Assembly (NCBI GenBank): GCA_016710585.1
Contig: JADJVN010000005.1
Span: 1 to 64,000 of the forward strand
DNA length: 64,000 nt
Direction: 5' to 3'
From: Saprospiraceae bacterium
Lineage (GTDB): Bacteria > Bacteroidota > Bacteroidia > Chitinophagales > Saprospiraceae
The notes below the pieces were generated by a model that was not told the origin of the DNA, did no database searches, and saw only the letters and a list, made by a program, of their open reading frames with translations. Of the stretch, positions 10,220 to 20,277 are shown one piece after another. Both the position numbers and the translations under genes were made by a program. Numbering within the stretch: position 1 is the first letter of the stretch; the number at the start of each line of letters is the position of its first letter.

Positions 10220-12304
10220 ATGAGGAGTAGAACTTGGGGAGTAGCATATTTAATGTTTTGTGTTTTTTTTGTAAATGGTCAGAATTCAATTAAAGTAACA
10301 AAAATTGCAGCAGGATTGTCTATTCCTGTTGACATAGCTCATTGTAATGACGATCGGATTTTTATTTTGCAAAAAGCTGGAAAAATTCGGATTTTGCAGA
10401 ATGGAAAATTATTGGATTCAACTTTCCTAGATATTACCGATAAGGTAAATTCTCGTGGCAATGAACAAGGATTATTAGGCCTGGCTTTTCATCCTGATTA
10501 TAAAAACAACGGATTCTTTTTTGTCAACTATATTGATAAATCTTCACCTGCTCAAACCATTGTAGCTAAGTATAAAGTATCATCAATCGATAGCAATCGA
10601 GCTGTGAATACTGAGACTGTTTTATTAAAGATTACTCAACCATTTACTAATCATAATGGAGGTTGTCTGAAGTTTGGAAAAGATGGTTATTTATATATTG
10701 GCATGGGAGATGGTGGAAGCTCAGGAGATCCAAATAATAATGCACAGAATCCCAAAGAGCTTCTTGGTAAAATGTTGCGAATAGATGTAAATTCAGATTC
10801 AACATATGCTATTCCTTCGTCAAATCCATTCATCAATAATAATAACTACAGACCTGAAATATGGTCAGTTGGTTTGCGGAATCCTTGGCGGTTTAGTTTT
10901 GACAGATTGAATGGTGATCTGTGGATCGGAGATGTTGGACAAGGAGATTGGGAAGAAGTCGATTATGAGACTTTTGGAAGTAAAGGCGGTGTGAACTATG
11001 GATGGCGATGTTATGAAGGGAATCATAATTATAATGTGACTAATTGTAATGCAAAACAGAATTATACATTCCCGATTCATGAGTATTTCAGTGATCAAAC
11101 CAAAGATGGCTGTTCTATTACGGGAGGATATGTTTATCGAGGTTTTCAGAATCCAACATATTTTGGAAAATATATTTTTGCTGATTATTGTAGCGGTAAA
11201 ATATGGTGGCTTGAAAAAGCTACAGATACAACCTATACGAGTAAACAAATTTATAAATTTTTGTCCAATCAAATTTCAAGTTTTGGAGAAGATGTAAATG
11301 GAGAGTTGTATTTTACTGCAATCGCAGAGGGGGCGCTCTATAAGATAAGTCAAGATTGCAATTTAAAAGTCTTGTCAAGGGACATAAAATCTCCTTTATG
11401 TGCAGAGGATAATAATGCATCTGTCAGATTGACATTAAACGATACGACAGTTCTGAATTATAATTGGAGTAATGGAAGTCGCAATGCGGAACTAAATAAT
11501 ATCGGCAGTGGAACCTATTTTGTTACAATTAGTAATTCTACTTGTTCGATTTTAGATACAATCGGTATAAAAGAAACGCCAAAGAAAAAAGCATGTTTGA
11601 CTCCTGTTTTTCAGTCAATAGTGTGTGCCAATGATTCTGCATTATTGATTGCTTGTGATCTTCCAATTGCTTTGCAATATATTTGGAAGAGGGATGGTGT
11701 TATTATTCCTGATTTAGCCTCTAAAAGAGTGGCCGTGCGTGAAAGTGGGATATATCAATTGCAAATAAAAGATGAGAATGATTGTCTTAGTGAGGGATCT
11801 GATTCTTTGAAAATTACTGTTCATCCTTTACCAAAAACACCAGTAATTTCTATCAGTAAAGATACTTTGATTGGTCCTGCAAATTACAGTTCATATAGAT
11901 GGTTTAAACTTGGCAATTTTATTGCTTCAGGGATATCAAATAAGTTTGTAGTGATTTCTGAAGGAGATTATTGTCTGACAGTTGTCGATAGTAACCATTG
12001 CGAGAGTGAAAAATCTAACAATGTAAAATACATCGTTGCAAAGAATGATATTTATGCTCAATCGAAAATTGATTTTTATCCAAATCCTATTAGCGATATT
12101 CTGATAGTTGATTTATCAAAACTTGAAATTATGCCTAGCAGATTTCAAATTTTTGATTCCGATGGAAATGGAATAATTGACCAAACTATTGTCGGTAAGC
12201 TTATTCAGATAAACTTAAAAACTTTATCCAAGGGTCTTTTTGTTTTTCGATTATTGGACAGATCTGGTGAAGCAATCTACATAGACAAATTTCTAAAAAT
12301 TTAG
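10220..12304 (+). CDS. PQQ-type glucose/sorbosone dehydrogenase-like protein with T9SS sorting domain
   Basis: 694 residues. After the signal peptide (about residues 1-20, ending NGQ) comes a soluble-glucose-dehydrogenase-type beta-propeller (residues 25-385): GLLGLAFHPDY, FTNHNGGCLKFGKDGYLYIG, GDGGSSGDPNNNAQNP, LRNPWRFSFDR and GDVGQGDWEEVDY. These match the PQQ/Ca-binding GSDH family, which oxidises sugars or aldoses outside the cytoplasm. Two Ig-like domains follow (NYNWSNGSRNAEL, YQLQIKDENDC), then a T9SS sorting domain (FYPNPISDIL...). The substrate cannot be read from sequence. A strong hairpin follows the stop. Confidence 0.85.
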   Translation: MRSRTWGVAYLMFCVFFVNGQNSIKVTKIAAGLSIPVDIAHCNDDRIFILQKAGKIRILQNGKLLDSTFLDITDKVNSRGNEQGLLGLAFHPDYKNNGFFFVNYIDKSSPAQTIVAKYKVSSIDSNRAVNTETVLLKITQPFTNHNGGCLKFGKDGYLYIGMGDGGSSGDPNNNAQNPKELLGKMLRIDVNSDSTYAIPSSNPFINNNNYRPEIWSVGLRNPWRFSFDRLNGDLWIGDVGQGDWEEVDYETFGSKGGVNYGWRCYEGNHNYNVTNCNAKQNYTFPIHEYFSDQTKDGCSITGGYVYRGFQNPTYFGKYIFADYCSGKIWWLEKATDTTYTSKQIYKFLSNQISSFGEDVNGELYFTAIAEGALYKISQDCNLKVLSRDIKSPLCAEDNNASVRLTLNDTTVLNYNWSNGSRNAELNNIGSGTYFVTISNSTCSILDTIGIKETPKKKACLTPVFQSIVCANDSALLIACDLPIALQYIWKRDGVIIPDLASKRVAVRESGIYQLQIKDENDCLSEGSDSLKITVHPLPKTPVISISKDTLIGPANYSSYRWFKLGNFIASGISNKFVVISEGDYCLTVVDSNHCESEKSNNVKYIVAKNDIYAQSKIDFYPNPISDILIVDLSKLEIMPSRFQIFDSDGNGIIDQTIVGKLIQINLKTLSKGLFVFRLLDRSGEAIYIDKFLKI

Positions 12305-12332
12305 CACTTAAATTCGATTATTTAAAAAAAAT

Positions 12333-12366
12333 AAATTTAACTACGAAATAAGTCGTAGTTAAATTT
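12333..12366 (+). terminator. hairpin after the sugar-dehydrogenase gene
   Basis: A perfect 14-bp inverted repeat (AAATTTAACTACGA at 12333-12346 with its complement at 12353-12366) and a 6-nt loop, 29 bp after the stop. AT-rich and without a clean T-run, so a terminator or an mRNA-stabilising stem. Confidence 0.5.
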
Positions 12367-12499
12367 AAATATTGTAGTTTTTTGCCGTAGTATTGCACAG
12401 GAAATAAAAAATTATATCAAATTAGTAGTATTCAGGTTTTGAAAATTAGGATTTTTTTGAGAAAATATTGAAAATCAATTATTTAAATAAATTATATAT

Positions 12500-15400
12500 A
12501 TGCAAATGAAATTTTTATCCCAATTTGTTATAATATTTTGTTTGTTGGGCTCACTTTCAGCTCAAGAAGCAAGATTGCTCCGATTTCCTACAATAGGGAA
12601 TGGACAAATTGTTTTTTCTCATGCAGGAGACTTATATACTGTCTCTCAAAATGGTGGCACAGCTCGTAAACTCACCAATCATGTAGGTCAAGAAATTTTT
12701 GCGCGATTTTCGCCTGATGGAAGGCAGTTGGCTTTTTCTGGACAGTATGATGGTAATACTGAAATCTACACGATGAGTTCAGATGGTGGAGTGCCAAAAA
12801 GATTGACGTATTCTGCTACTTTAGGCAGAGATGATGTCTCCGATCGTATGGGACCCAATAATATTTGTATTGGTTGGAGAGATAATGAAAATATCTTGTA
12901 TAGATCTAGATGGAATGACTGGAATGATTGGCGAGGTCAATTATTTTTAGCAAAAATGGATGGAGGCCCATCAGAAATGTTGCCTATGCCTCATGGTGGA
13001 TTTGGTTCTTATTCACCTGACAGAACAAAAATTGCCTACAATAGGGTATTTCGTGAATTCCGCACATGGAAGCGATATCGCGGTGGTCAGGCAGATGAAA
13101 TTTGGATCTATGATTTTGCATCAAAAGTAACTACCAAAATTACAGAATCAAATGCACAAGATATTATCCCAATGTGGATTGGGAATAAGATTTATTTTGT
13201 TTCTGATCGCGATAATAGGATGAATGTTTTTTGTTATGATCTCAATACAAAGCAAACCAAAAAGATAACAGACTTTAAAGATTTTGATGTAAAATTTCCA
13301 TCGTGTAATGGCAATATGATTGTTTTTGAAAACGGTGGATTCATCTATAAATTAGATGCCAACACAGATAAAGCTGAAAAAGTGACAATCAATATGAATG
13401 AAGACTTTGCATCTGGAAGGAACAAATATGTTTCTGGAAAAGATTTTATTGAAAACTGGGATATTGGTTCAGATGGAAATCGAGCTGTATTTGTAAGTAG
13501 AGGTGATATCTTTACTGTTCCTGCAAAGAATGGTCCAGTAAGAACTGTTTATTCTAATTCAGCATCACATGAACGTGATGCATCTTGGTCTCCGAATGGA
13601 AAGTATATCGCATTTATTTCAGATATGTCTGGCGAAGATGAAATCTACATTATTGATGGTTTGGGTTCTACCACACCAATCCAATTGACAAAATCTGGTG
13701 ACAATTATAAATATGGATTGTCATGGTCTCCTGATTCCAAGAAAATAGCATTTAGTGATAGGAAACAAAATCTTTATTATATCGATGTAAATTCTAAAGA
13801 TGTTACAAAAGTATTATATACAGAAGCTGGGGAGATTCGCGATTATAATTGGTCACCTGATAGTAAGTATCTAAGTTATACTTCACCTGTAAGAAAAGGG
13901 AATACAGTGATCAACATATTTTCTTTGAATGAAAAGAAGAATTATACTGTTACAGACTCTTGGTTTGACTCATATTCCCCAGCATTTAGCTCTGACGGTA
14001 AATATCTGTATTTTGTTTCTCAGAGAACTTTTAATCCGAGTTATAATAATGTGGAGTGGAATTATGCATACTTTGATTTAGCAAAAATTTATTTCGTCAC
14101 ACTGCGCAAAGATGTAAAAAATCCTTTCGCACCGAAATCTGATGAAGTAGCGGTAAAAGAAGAATCCTCAAGTACTCCAGAAAAAAAGGATGATAAGAAA
14201 ACAGAGACAAATACTGGTTTGAATTTGAATATTGATTTTGAAAATATTGTGAACAGAGTGGGAGAGATTCCTACAAGTGCTGGTTCATATTTTGGAATTA
14301 ATGCAATAGGAGATAAAATTTATTATTTTAAAACTTCTATTGGAAATAAGTTAAAGTATTATATGTTTGATTTGAATTCAAACAAGGAGACAGAGCTGGG
14401 AGATCTGAATGGCGTCGCATTCTCAGCTGACAATAAAAAGATGATGTGTACGACTATGGGCTCATATTATATTCTTGATGCGCCATCAGGTAAATTGAGT
14501 TTGGAGAATCCATTGAATTTGACCGACATGAAAGTATTGGTCGATAGAAAAGCTGAATGGACACAAATTTATAATGAGTGTTGGAGACAGATGCGTGATT
14601 TCTTTTATGATCCAGGTATGCATGGCGTGGATTGGAATGCGATAGGAAAAAATTATGCGACTTTGTTGCCTTATGTCAATCATAGAACTGATCTTACCTA
14701 TATTATTGGGGAGTTGATAGGAGAGTTAAACTGCGGACACGCATACGTGGGAGGAGGAGATTATCCTAAAGCAGAAAGAATTTCAATGGGATTATTAGGT
14801 GCAAAACTTTCAAAAGATGGTTCTGGGTTTTACAAGATAGATAAAATATACAAAGGCCAGAATTGGGATAAGAAGACACGTTCACCACTGACAGAAATCG
14901 GTGTAAATGCAAAGGAAGGAGATTATATAATTTCCATTAATGGAATAAAAACTAATACGGTTAAAGATATCTATGAATTGCTTGTAGGAACAGCTGATAA
15001 GCAATTAAAAATTGAGTTTAATTCTTCACCTTCTGCATCAAATTCTAGAATTTCTACTGTAGTTCCCACATCAGATGAATCACAATTAATTTATTATAAT
15101 TGGGTCGAAAACAATTATGAAAAAGTTCAGAAAGCGACGAATGGAAGAGTAGGCTATATTCATATACCGAACATGGGAAGTGAAGGATTAAATGAATTCG
15201 TAAAACATTTCTATGCTCAGTTAGACAAAGAAGCAGTAATTATCGATGATAGAGGAAATGGAGGTGGCAATGTTTCTCCACACATCATTGAGAGATTGCG
15301 TAGAGAACCAGTTCAAGTCACAAAGATGAGGAATGCTACGCCAACGTATGAACCACAAGAGCAATTTATAGGACCAAAGGTGGCATTGATCGATGAGTGG

Positions 15401-15745
15401 TCTGCTAGTGATGGGGATATATTTGCATATAGGTTTCGCAAACACAATTTAGGAACAATTATAGGTAAAAGATCTTGGGGAGGTGTTGTAGGAATAAGAG
15501 GAACATTACCAATAGTTGATGGCGGAATATTGAATAGACCAGAGTTTGCAAGATATGATGTCGATGGAAAACAATGGCAGATAGAAGGACACGGTGTAGA
15601 TCCTGATATCGTCGTAGACAATGATCCGTATAAGGCCTATTTGGGCGAAGACGCTCAGTTAGATAAAGCAATAGCGTTGATGTTAGAGCAGATAAAAGGA
15701 AAGAGCTTCAAAGAACCAGCTCCACCGCCATATCCAGTTAAATAG
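12500..15745 (+). CDS. tricorn-like S41 family peptidase
   Basis: 1081 residues, with signal peptide (ends LGSLSAQ). The architecture of bacterial tricorn proteases is complete. A TolB/WD40-like propeller (FARFSPDGRQLAFSGQYDGN) is followed by a second propeller (HERDASWSPNGKYIAFISD, GLSWSPDSKKIAFSDR), an acidic/lysine-rich linker (around residues 555-575), a C1 helical domain, a PDZ domain (GVNAKEGDYIISINGIKT, about residues 800-860) and the S41 core. Candidate catalytic residues are His747 in CGHAYVGGG, Ser970 in EWSASDGDIF and Glu1029 in IEGHGVDPDI. The serine that precedes the histidine in archaeal tricorn is Gly746 here. Predicted periplasmic or outer-membrane-associated oligopeptide-degrading protease. 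Preceded by a 195-bp AT-rich spacer. Confidence 0.93.
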   Translation: MQMKFLSQFVIIFCLLGSLSAQEARLLRFPTIGNGQIVFSHAGDLYTVSQNGGTARKLTNHVGQEIFARFSPDGRQLAFSGQYDGNTEIYTMSSDGGVPKRLTYSATLGRDDVSDRMGPNNICIGWRDNENILYRSRWNDWNDWRGQLFLAKMDGGPSEMLPMPHGGFGSYSPDRTKIAYNRVFREFRTWKRYRGGQADEIWIYDFASKVTTKITESNAQDIIPMWIGNKIYFVSDRDNRMNVFCYDLNTKQTKKITDFKDFDVKFPSCNGNMIVFENGGFIYKLDANTDKAEKVTINMNEDFASGRNKYVSGKDFIENWDIGSDGNRAVFVSRGDIFTVPAKNGPVRTVYSNSASHERDASWSPNGKYIAFISDMSGEDEIYIIDGLGSTTPIQLTKSGDNYKYGLSWSPDSKKIAFSDRKQNLYYIDVNSKDVTKVLYTEAGEIRDYNWSPDSKYLSYTSPVRKGNTVINIFSLNEKKNYTVTDSWFDSYSPAFSSDGKYLYFVSQRTFNPSYNNVEWNYAYFDLAKIYFVTLRKDVKNPFAPKSDEVAVKEESSSTPEKKDDKKTETNTGLNLNIDFENIVNRVGEIPTSAGSYFGINAIGDKIYYFKTSIGNKLKYYMFDLNSNKETELGDLNGVAFSADNKKMMCTTMGSYYILDAPSGKLSLENPLNLTDMKVLVDRKAEWTQIYNECWRQMRDFFYDPGMHGVDWNAIGKNYATLLPYVNHRTDLTYIIGELIGELNCGHAYVGGGDYPKAERISMGLLGAKLSKDGSGFYKIDKIYKGQNWDKKTRSPLTEIGVNAKEGDYIISINGIKTNTVKDIYELLVGTADKQLKIEFNSSPSASNSRISTVVPTSDESQLIYYNWVENNYEKVQKATNGRVGYIHIPNMGSEGLNEFVKHFYAQLDKEAVIIDDRGNGGGNVSPHIIERLRREPVQVTKMRNATPTYEPQEQFIGPKVALIDEWSASDGDIFAYRFRKHNLGTIIGKRSWGGVVGIRGTLPIVDGGILNRPEFARYDVDGKQWQIEGHGVDPDIVVDNDPYKAYLGEDAQLDKAIALMLEQIKGKSFKEPAPPPYPVK

Positions 15746-15769
15746 TATTTTTTATATTATGAAATAAAG

Positions 15770-15793
15770 AAGGCCTTTCATTTGAAAGGCCTT
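15770..15793 (+). terminator. rho-independent-like terminator
   Basis: AAGGCCTTTC, a 4-nt loop (ATTT), then GAAAGGCCTT, followed by a T-rich run. A perfect 10-bp stem, 24 bp after the protease stop codon. Confidence 0.75.
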
Positions 15794-15822
15794 TACTGTT
15801 TTTGTTGGTTTTAACAGATTAT

Positions 15823-15985
15823 ATACCAAAGTGAAATACAATCTAGTCTAATATTATGCGTTAAATTCGCCCATACTTCGTTAAAAATCCTCGATGTAGT
15901 GACCCACTACATCTCCGGTTTGCGCCTAGTCTGGACAAATTTCTCATCATAATATTTCAGCCTACTTTATAATTCACTTTGGTAT
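15823..15985. repeat. 163-bp structured palindromic element
   Basis: The ends are a perfect 13-bp inverted repeat (ATACCAAAGTGAA at 15823-15835, complement at 15973-15985). Inside are a nested 9-bp pair (AATATTATG / CATAATATT) and a central hairpin GATGTAGTG-ACC-CACTACATC. The two halves are imperfect complements, so the whole could fold into one long stem. It codes for nothing and looks like a REP/MITE-type non-autonomous element. No second copy is present in this window. The rest of the 15746-16279 gap holds the terminator before it and a promoter candidate after it. Confidence 0.7.
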
Positions 15986-16158
15986 TAGTTTTTGATTTCG
16001 TATTTTCTGATTGGTTAAGGACAAATTTTATGCCAATGTTTGTTTTATTATATTCAGAGATTAACATTAAACTGAAATACAAACTATTCTGTGGAGTTAA
16101 ACACAATGCAAATAGGATTTGATTTTTAATTCTTATAATGCAGTTTTTATAAAAAAAA

Positions 16159-16189
16159 TTGATAAGACTATTAAATGATACTATATTTG
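16159..16189 (+). promoter_or_regulatory. candidate Bacteroidota promoter
   Basis: TTG at 16159-16161, a 20-nt spacer, and TATATTTG at 16182-16189, an exact match to TAnnTTTG. It would give an 80-90 nt leader before the ATG at 16280. Confidence 0.45.
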
Positions 16190-16279
16190 TTAACCAAATT
16201 ATATGTAGATTGATAAACTTTAGTTTAGCACCATTAATACTGGAAATCCAGAGCTTTTTAAACATGAAAATTAAATTTA

Positions 16280-17443
16280 ATGAGTAGGTATATTGCGTTT
16301 ATTTTATTAGTTCTTTGTTTTAATTTATCCAGTGCACAAGTTCTTGCGCCTAAGAAAGCTTCAGCTTTTACTGTAAAGCAAGTTCACAGTGGACATAGTC
16401 TAACTGATCCTTTGTTTTACCCACATTGGCCGGGGCAATATGTAAACTTAATCGCATATCAAAATTCATTACAAGCTTGGCAGCTTGCAGATGTTATGGT
16501 AGGAAAATCAACAATTCCTGGTTCATCGATTAAATGGCGATGGGAGAATCCGATTGGAACTGGAGCAGTGGATGCACGACTTGATATTGCCAACTGGGAA
16601 TTATTATGTATCACTGAACGTGTTCCATTATTATATGAAGGAGGGAATAATCAACAATGGTATCTAGATGGCATTCAAGAACAAAAAGAATTCCTATCTA
16701 AGTATGTGAATAATGCCTGGACTAATGGCAATAACAAAAAAGGCGCGCCAACTTTGCTTTGGACGACTTGGACCAATATTGATAATAGCAATGGGCCTTG
16801 GAGACAAATGCTAGATATTCAAGGAGCGGAATTTGAACGAATGCAAGACTATGCCAATGCAAACAAACCTGCTGCAGCGCCGCCAGTTTATATGATTCCT
16901 GGCCATAAGATGATGGCAAGATTATATGATGATATCCAATTGGGTCGTGTTCCAGGGATCACGAATATCAATCAGTTTTTTGGGGATAATATTCATACAA
17001 ATGAGCTCGGAGCCTATGCTATCTGCATGATTCACTACGCTTGTATTTTTAATAAAAGTCCTCTCGGTTTGCCGAATAATTTAATTCCAGATCCACCACC
17101 AAATACACCAATTCCTTCTAAGGAATTGGCGACTTATCTACAAACGATGATCTGGGATGTGGTTACTCATTATTCAAGAACTGGTATAACTGTTACAACT
17201 GATACCCATGATGAAGCTATTAAAAATTTTGATTTTGTTATCTATCCAAATCCATCAAATGAATTTATTTATTTAGAAGTTTTGGATCAGAATCTTTTAC
17301 AGAAGCCATCCTATTCAGTCTGTAATTCCTTCGGTCAAATCATGTATTCAGGCAATGAATTTAAAATTAACATTAGTAATTGGCCTAATGGAGCTTATGT
17401 TTTGAAAATCGCTGATCAAAATCGAAAGTTTATTAAGAATTAG
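16280..17443 (+). CDS. SGNH-hydrolase-like exported protein with T9SS sorting domain
   Basis: 387 residues, signal peptide to about residue 20 (ends SSAQ). The mature part begins VHSGHSLTDPLF, resembling the nucleophile block (G-x-S-x-x-D) of SGNH/GDSL hydrolases. Near residue 235 it has FFGDNIHTNELGAYA, resembling the D-x-x-H block that supplies the other catalytic residues. The remaining blocks are not clear, so the enzymatic assignment is moderate. A T9SS sorting domain (FVIYPNPSNEFIYLEV) completes the protein. It is a single gene, 116 bp before the next. If the assignment is right, it is a surface esterase or carbohydrate-active hydrolase. Confidence 0.6.
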   Translation: MSRYIAFILLVLCFNLSSAQVLAPKKASAFTVKQVHSGHSLTDPLFYPHWPGQYVNLIAYQNSLQAWQLADVMVGKSTIPGSSIKWRWENPIGTGAVDARLDIANWELLCITERVPLLYEGGNNQQWYLDGIQEQKEFLSKYVNNAWTNGNNKKGAPTLLWTTWTNIDNSNGPWRQMLDIQGAEFERMQDYANANKPAAAPPVYMIPGHKMMARLYDDIQLGRVPGITNINQFFGDNIHTNELGAYAICMIHYACIFNKSPLGLPNNLIPDPPPNTPIPSKELATYLQTMIWDVVTHYSRTGITVTTDTHDEAIKNFDFVIYPNPSNEFIYLEVLDQNLLQKPSYSVCNSFGQIMYSGNEFKINISNWPNGAYVLKIADQNRKFIKN

Positions 17444-17559
17444 AAAAGAGTCGCTGGTTTTATTAGAGGAAAAGTCATTCTTTTAATTAAAATTGTTTAG
17501 TTTTGAAGTATTATTCTTAACTTCAATCTTTCAATAATGATTGCCTAAATTAAATTACC

Positions 17560-19782
17560 ATGCGAATAATACTATTTATAATTATGATTTTGGGGATAGT
17601 CAATAATGGCTTTTCTCAAATTAAATGGTTGAAATTGACCAGTGATAGTTTAGCTGAAGTAGAGGATGTAGAGATGACGCCAGATGGGACAGTGTATCTG
17701 ATGCTTAATGAGAAAAATTACTATTATAAGTCTAAGAATTTTGGACTAAATTGGGAGTTGTTCCATCCACATGAGAATGCATATTTTGGAACAGTATACA
17801 GTAGAAAACTATTTCCAATGAAAAACGATTCTTTGTTGATCCATTATGGCAGTGGAAATGGTTCTGGGTATTGGGATAGAAGCTATGGGTATTTGGATCA
17901 AAGCAAAAAATGGAAAGTATGCCCTAATACGAATACATTTGGATTCACTTTTTCTCATTTACTCTACGATAGTGGGGATAAATTATATGGCATTGCAGCG
18001 AGTGACATATATCGAATTGATTCATCTTACGATATTGATAAAGTAGCATACATTCAGTCTTTTGAGTATAAAATCGTCAATAGTTTTTTTTACGCAGCTG
18101 AATCTAATTTTATTAGCACATTAGGTAGTTCAGGAAAACTTAGAATTTATAAGATCGATTTGATGAATTCTGATACCAGTTTATATTCTTCAATTGAGAA
18201 TAAAAATATTAGAAATGGCCATCAGATTCATATTAATAAGAATGGGGATATATTTATTGCTGTAGGCTATGCTATGCTTAATGCTCAGCATGACCATCCT
18301 GAAGTTTTTTCTCAGTATCCTGTCGATAGAAATATTCAATTGGAGAATATTTCAAGAATAGAGCATGATCTTCAAGATAATCTTTATCTCTTCACAGATA
18401 AAGGAGTTTATTTTTCAAAAGAAACTGGTTTGCAGTGGATGAGACTTTATCGATTTTCTCAGAATTTACCAGAAGTAAGTGTTATTAAGAAAATGGACAT
18501 ACAAGATTCAACTCATGCAGTCATCATGCTTGCTCAAGATTGCTATCCCACTAGAGTATATGTCCTCAATGAATCTCAATCTCGATGGGGCGATGCTTTG
18601 AAATGGATAGACAGTAAAGCTATTAAAAATACTTTTTCTATAGATAAAAACGGCTTGATTCTAGCCAATTTAGATTTTTGTATTACCAATAACATCAAGA
18701 TAAGCAGGGATGATGGATATAGTTATGAAGATTTTAAGATTGGGGATGAGCTGATCAAGGACTTTTCTTATAATCGACAGTGGCAGACCTATGCATTCAG
18801 TCTAAGTAATAAAATGTATTGTTCAGACAATGATTACAATAGGTTTACACTGATGAAATCTATGCCATGGCTAGATGAGGCTTCACTTGTATTGAGTGGT
18901 TTCTATACTTTAGGAAGGGATAGATTGTTCATCGTTATAAATAAAAAATATCAATCTGGATCATCAGTGATTTATTTATCAGAAGACAATGGTGCCAGTT
19001 GGACGAGAGAGTGTGATTATTGTTTTTTCGGGGCAGAAGACTATGCATATAAAATGATGAATCATGGTCAGATCGCTGCTTATACGCCATGGAAGGATTC
19101 GACCTGGGTGAGCAAGGATTTTGGTAAGACTTGGGAGTTTAATCCTATATTATCCAAACTGAGGAAATATACTTTGGAACAGTTGCCAAATGATGACATC
19201 CTTGTTTCTGGTGTTTATAATAGGAATCCAGGTTTTTATAGAATTAATATGAAGAATGAAATTTCTTTAGTGTCACCATTGTTTGAGGACAATTATGGAT
19301 ATCACAATAGTTTTCATTATCCTACTATCATTGCGGCATTAGATCCATTTGGAAAACATGCGATCAGTCAAGATGGTGGAGTCAGTTGGAATGAATTGGT
19401 AGATGTCATTCCGATGGATAATTATGATTTAGCATTAGCTGGATTAGATTTTTTTGCTGAAAATGGGGTCTATTATAGAGCCATAAGAAATGATGGATTG
19501 TATAGAACTACTAAGCCATTAGTAAACACTCAGGATATTGATTCGAAATCAGAGAAAAATTTAGAAGATTTCCTTGTTTTAAGTCAACATCAGTTGAGAT
19601 TTGTAGGACCGGAAAAGCTTGTTTATTTTTCAATATATGACATTTCAGGGAAGGAGCTGTTGCATAAAAATTCGGATTTTAATAAAGCTGTAGATTTATC
19701 AAAATTGCCAGCAGGATTTTATATTCTTGAATTTAATAATGGTGAGAATTTTTCTTTCAAATATTTTAATAGTGGTGAATAA
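17560..19782 (+). CDS. exported BNR/sortilin-like repeat protein with T9SS sorting domain
   Basis: 740 residues, signal peptide MRIILFIIMILGIVNNGFSQ. The body repeats the BNR/VPS10 signature S-x-D-x-G-x-x-W several times (SKNFGLNWELF, SEDNGASWTREC, SKDFGKTWEF, SQDGGVSWNEL), which indicates a multi-bladed beta-propeller of the type found in exo-sialidases and sortilin-like proteins. The catalytic arginine triad of sialidases is not evident. The last 75 residues (FLVLSQHQLRF...FSFKYFNSGE) are a T9SS sorting domain. Probably a surface binding protein. A -7-like box TAGTTTTG lies at 17498-17505, without a convincing -33 box. Confidence 0.7.
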   Translation: MRIILFIIMILGIVNNGFSQIKWLKLTSDSLAEVEDVEMTPDGTVYLMLNEKNYYYKSKNFGLNWELFHPHENAYFGTVYSRKLFPMKNDSLLIHYGSGNGSGYWDRSYGYLDQSKKWKVCPNTNTFGFTFSHLLYDSGDKLYGIAASDIYRIDSSYDIDKVAYIQSFEYKIVNSFFYAAESNFISTLGSSGKLRIYKIDLMNSDTSLYSSIENKNIRNGHQIHINKNGDIFIAVGYAMLNAQHDHPEVFSQYPVDRNIQLENISRIEHDLQDNLYLFTDKGVYFSKETGLQWMRLYRFSQNLPEVSVIKKMDIQDSTHAVIMLAQDCYPTRVYVLNESQSRWGDALKWIDSKAIKNTFSIDKNGLILANLDFCITNNIKISRDDGYSYEDFKIGDELIKDFSYNRQWQTYAFSLSNKMYCSDNDYNRFTLMKSMPWLDEASLVLSGFYTLGRDRLFIVINKKYQSGSSVIYLSEDNGASWTRECDYCFFGAEDYAYKMMNHGQIAAYTPWKDSTWVSKDFGKTWEFNPILSKLRKYTLEQLPNDDILVSGVYNRNPGFYRINMKNEISLVSPLFEDNYGYHNSFHYPTIIAALDPFGKHAISQDGGVSWNELVDVIPMDNYDLALAGLDFFAENGVYYRAIRNDGLYRTTKPLVNTQDIDSKSEKNLEDFLVLSQHQLRFVGPEKLVYFSIYDISGKELLHKNSDFNKAVDLSKLPAGFYILEFNNGENFSFKYFNSGE

Positions 19783-19832
19783 ATCGCAATTTGAATCTTG
19801 TTCAAAAATTAAGGAAGTCAATTGGAATATTA

Positions 19833-20069
19833 TTATAAAAATAAATTTTCTACAAGTAAATCTTCATCGAGAGCTTCCCAATGTATTCCTTCCCCACCAC
19901 CTATGAATCTATAATTCATTAGTTGTTCATGAGAAGCATCACGTAATTTTGGAAACCATTCTAATGGTACGGAAATTTGTCGACCATCCTCAATATTTAC
20001 TATCATACTGCCATTGATGAAATCTAAATTTAATGCTATATAAGATTTGTTAACTGTTAAAATACTCAT
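19833..20069 (-). CDS. DUF2442 domain protein
   Basis: 78 residues from the ATG at 20069; the frame is open 10 codons further upstream, but that extension lies inside the DUF4160 remnant and lacks family similarity. The motifs are those of DUF2442: IVNIEDGRQISVPLEWFPKL, then IHWEALDEDLLVENLFL at the C-terminus. DUF2442 is a small protein of unknown function often encoded beside DUF4160, sometimes discussed as a toxin-antitoxin-like pair. Its start overlaps the end of a DUF4160 remnant by 20 bp, the usual coupled order. Confidence 0.75.
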   Translation of the reverse strand: MSILTVNKSYIALNLDFINGSMIVNIEDGRQISVPLEWFPKLRDASHEQLMNYRFIGGGEGIHWEALDEDLLVENLFL

Positions 20070-20277
20070 GCCATTTATTTTTAAAAATATTGAGTTCAAA
20101 ATTTATAATTTTACGAATTTCCAAAAGCTCTTTTGCTGAAAAATTTCGTGATTTTACTAGTTCCAAATTTTCTAAATTAAACTTTGCAACGGCGTCTCCT
20201 TTTTCTACATGAACATGAATTGGCTGATGTTCATTTGAATAGAAGAAAAATCGAAAGCCATTTTTAATTAGAATTGA
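20050..20277 (-). pseudogene. DUF4160 protein lacking its start codon
   Basis: Translating the minus strand gives about 75 residues with the DUF4160 signature (SILIKNGFRFFFYSNEHQPI, then HVHVEKGDAVAKFNLENLEL) and the usual end (KNKWHEYFNS). Where the family begins M-P-x-I-L the sequence has an in-frame TAG (20278-20280) followed by S-I-L, so only the first two or three codons are missing. An ATT at 20274 could conceivably initiate. The break coincides with the joint to the regulator remnant. Confidence 0.6.

Noticed and set aside
15957..16265. 102-codon minus-strand open frame
   Set aside because: Its 3' end lies inside the palindromic element, its composition is AT-driven, and it has no recognisable domain or coupling to other genes.
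19833..20277. DUF4160/DUF2442 as an intact toxin-antitoxin pair
   Set aside because: DUF4160 lacks its start codon, and a toxin role for this pair is not established.
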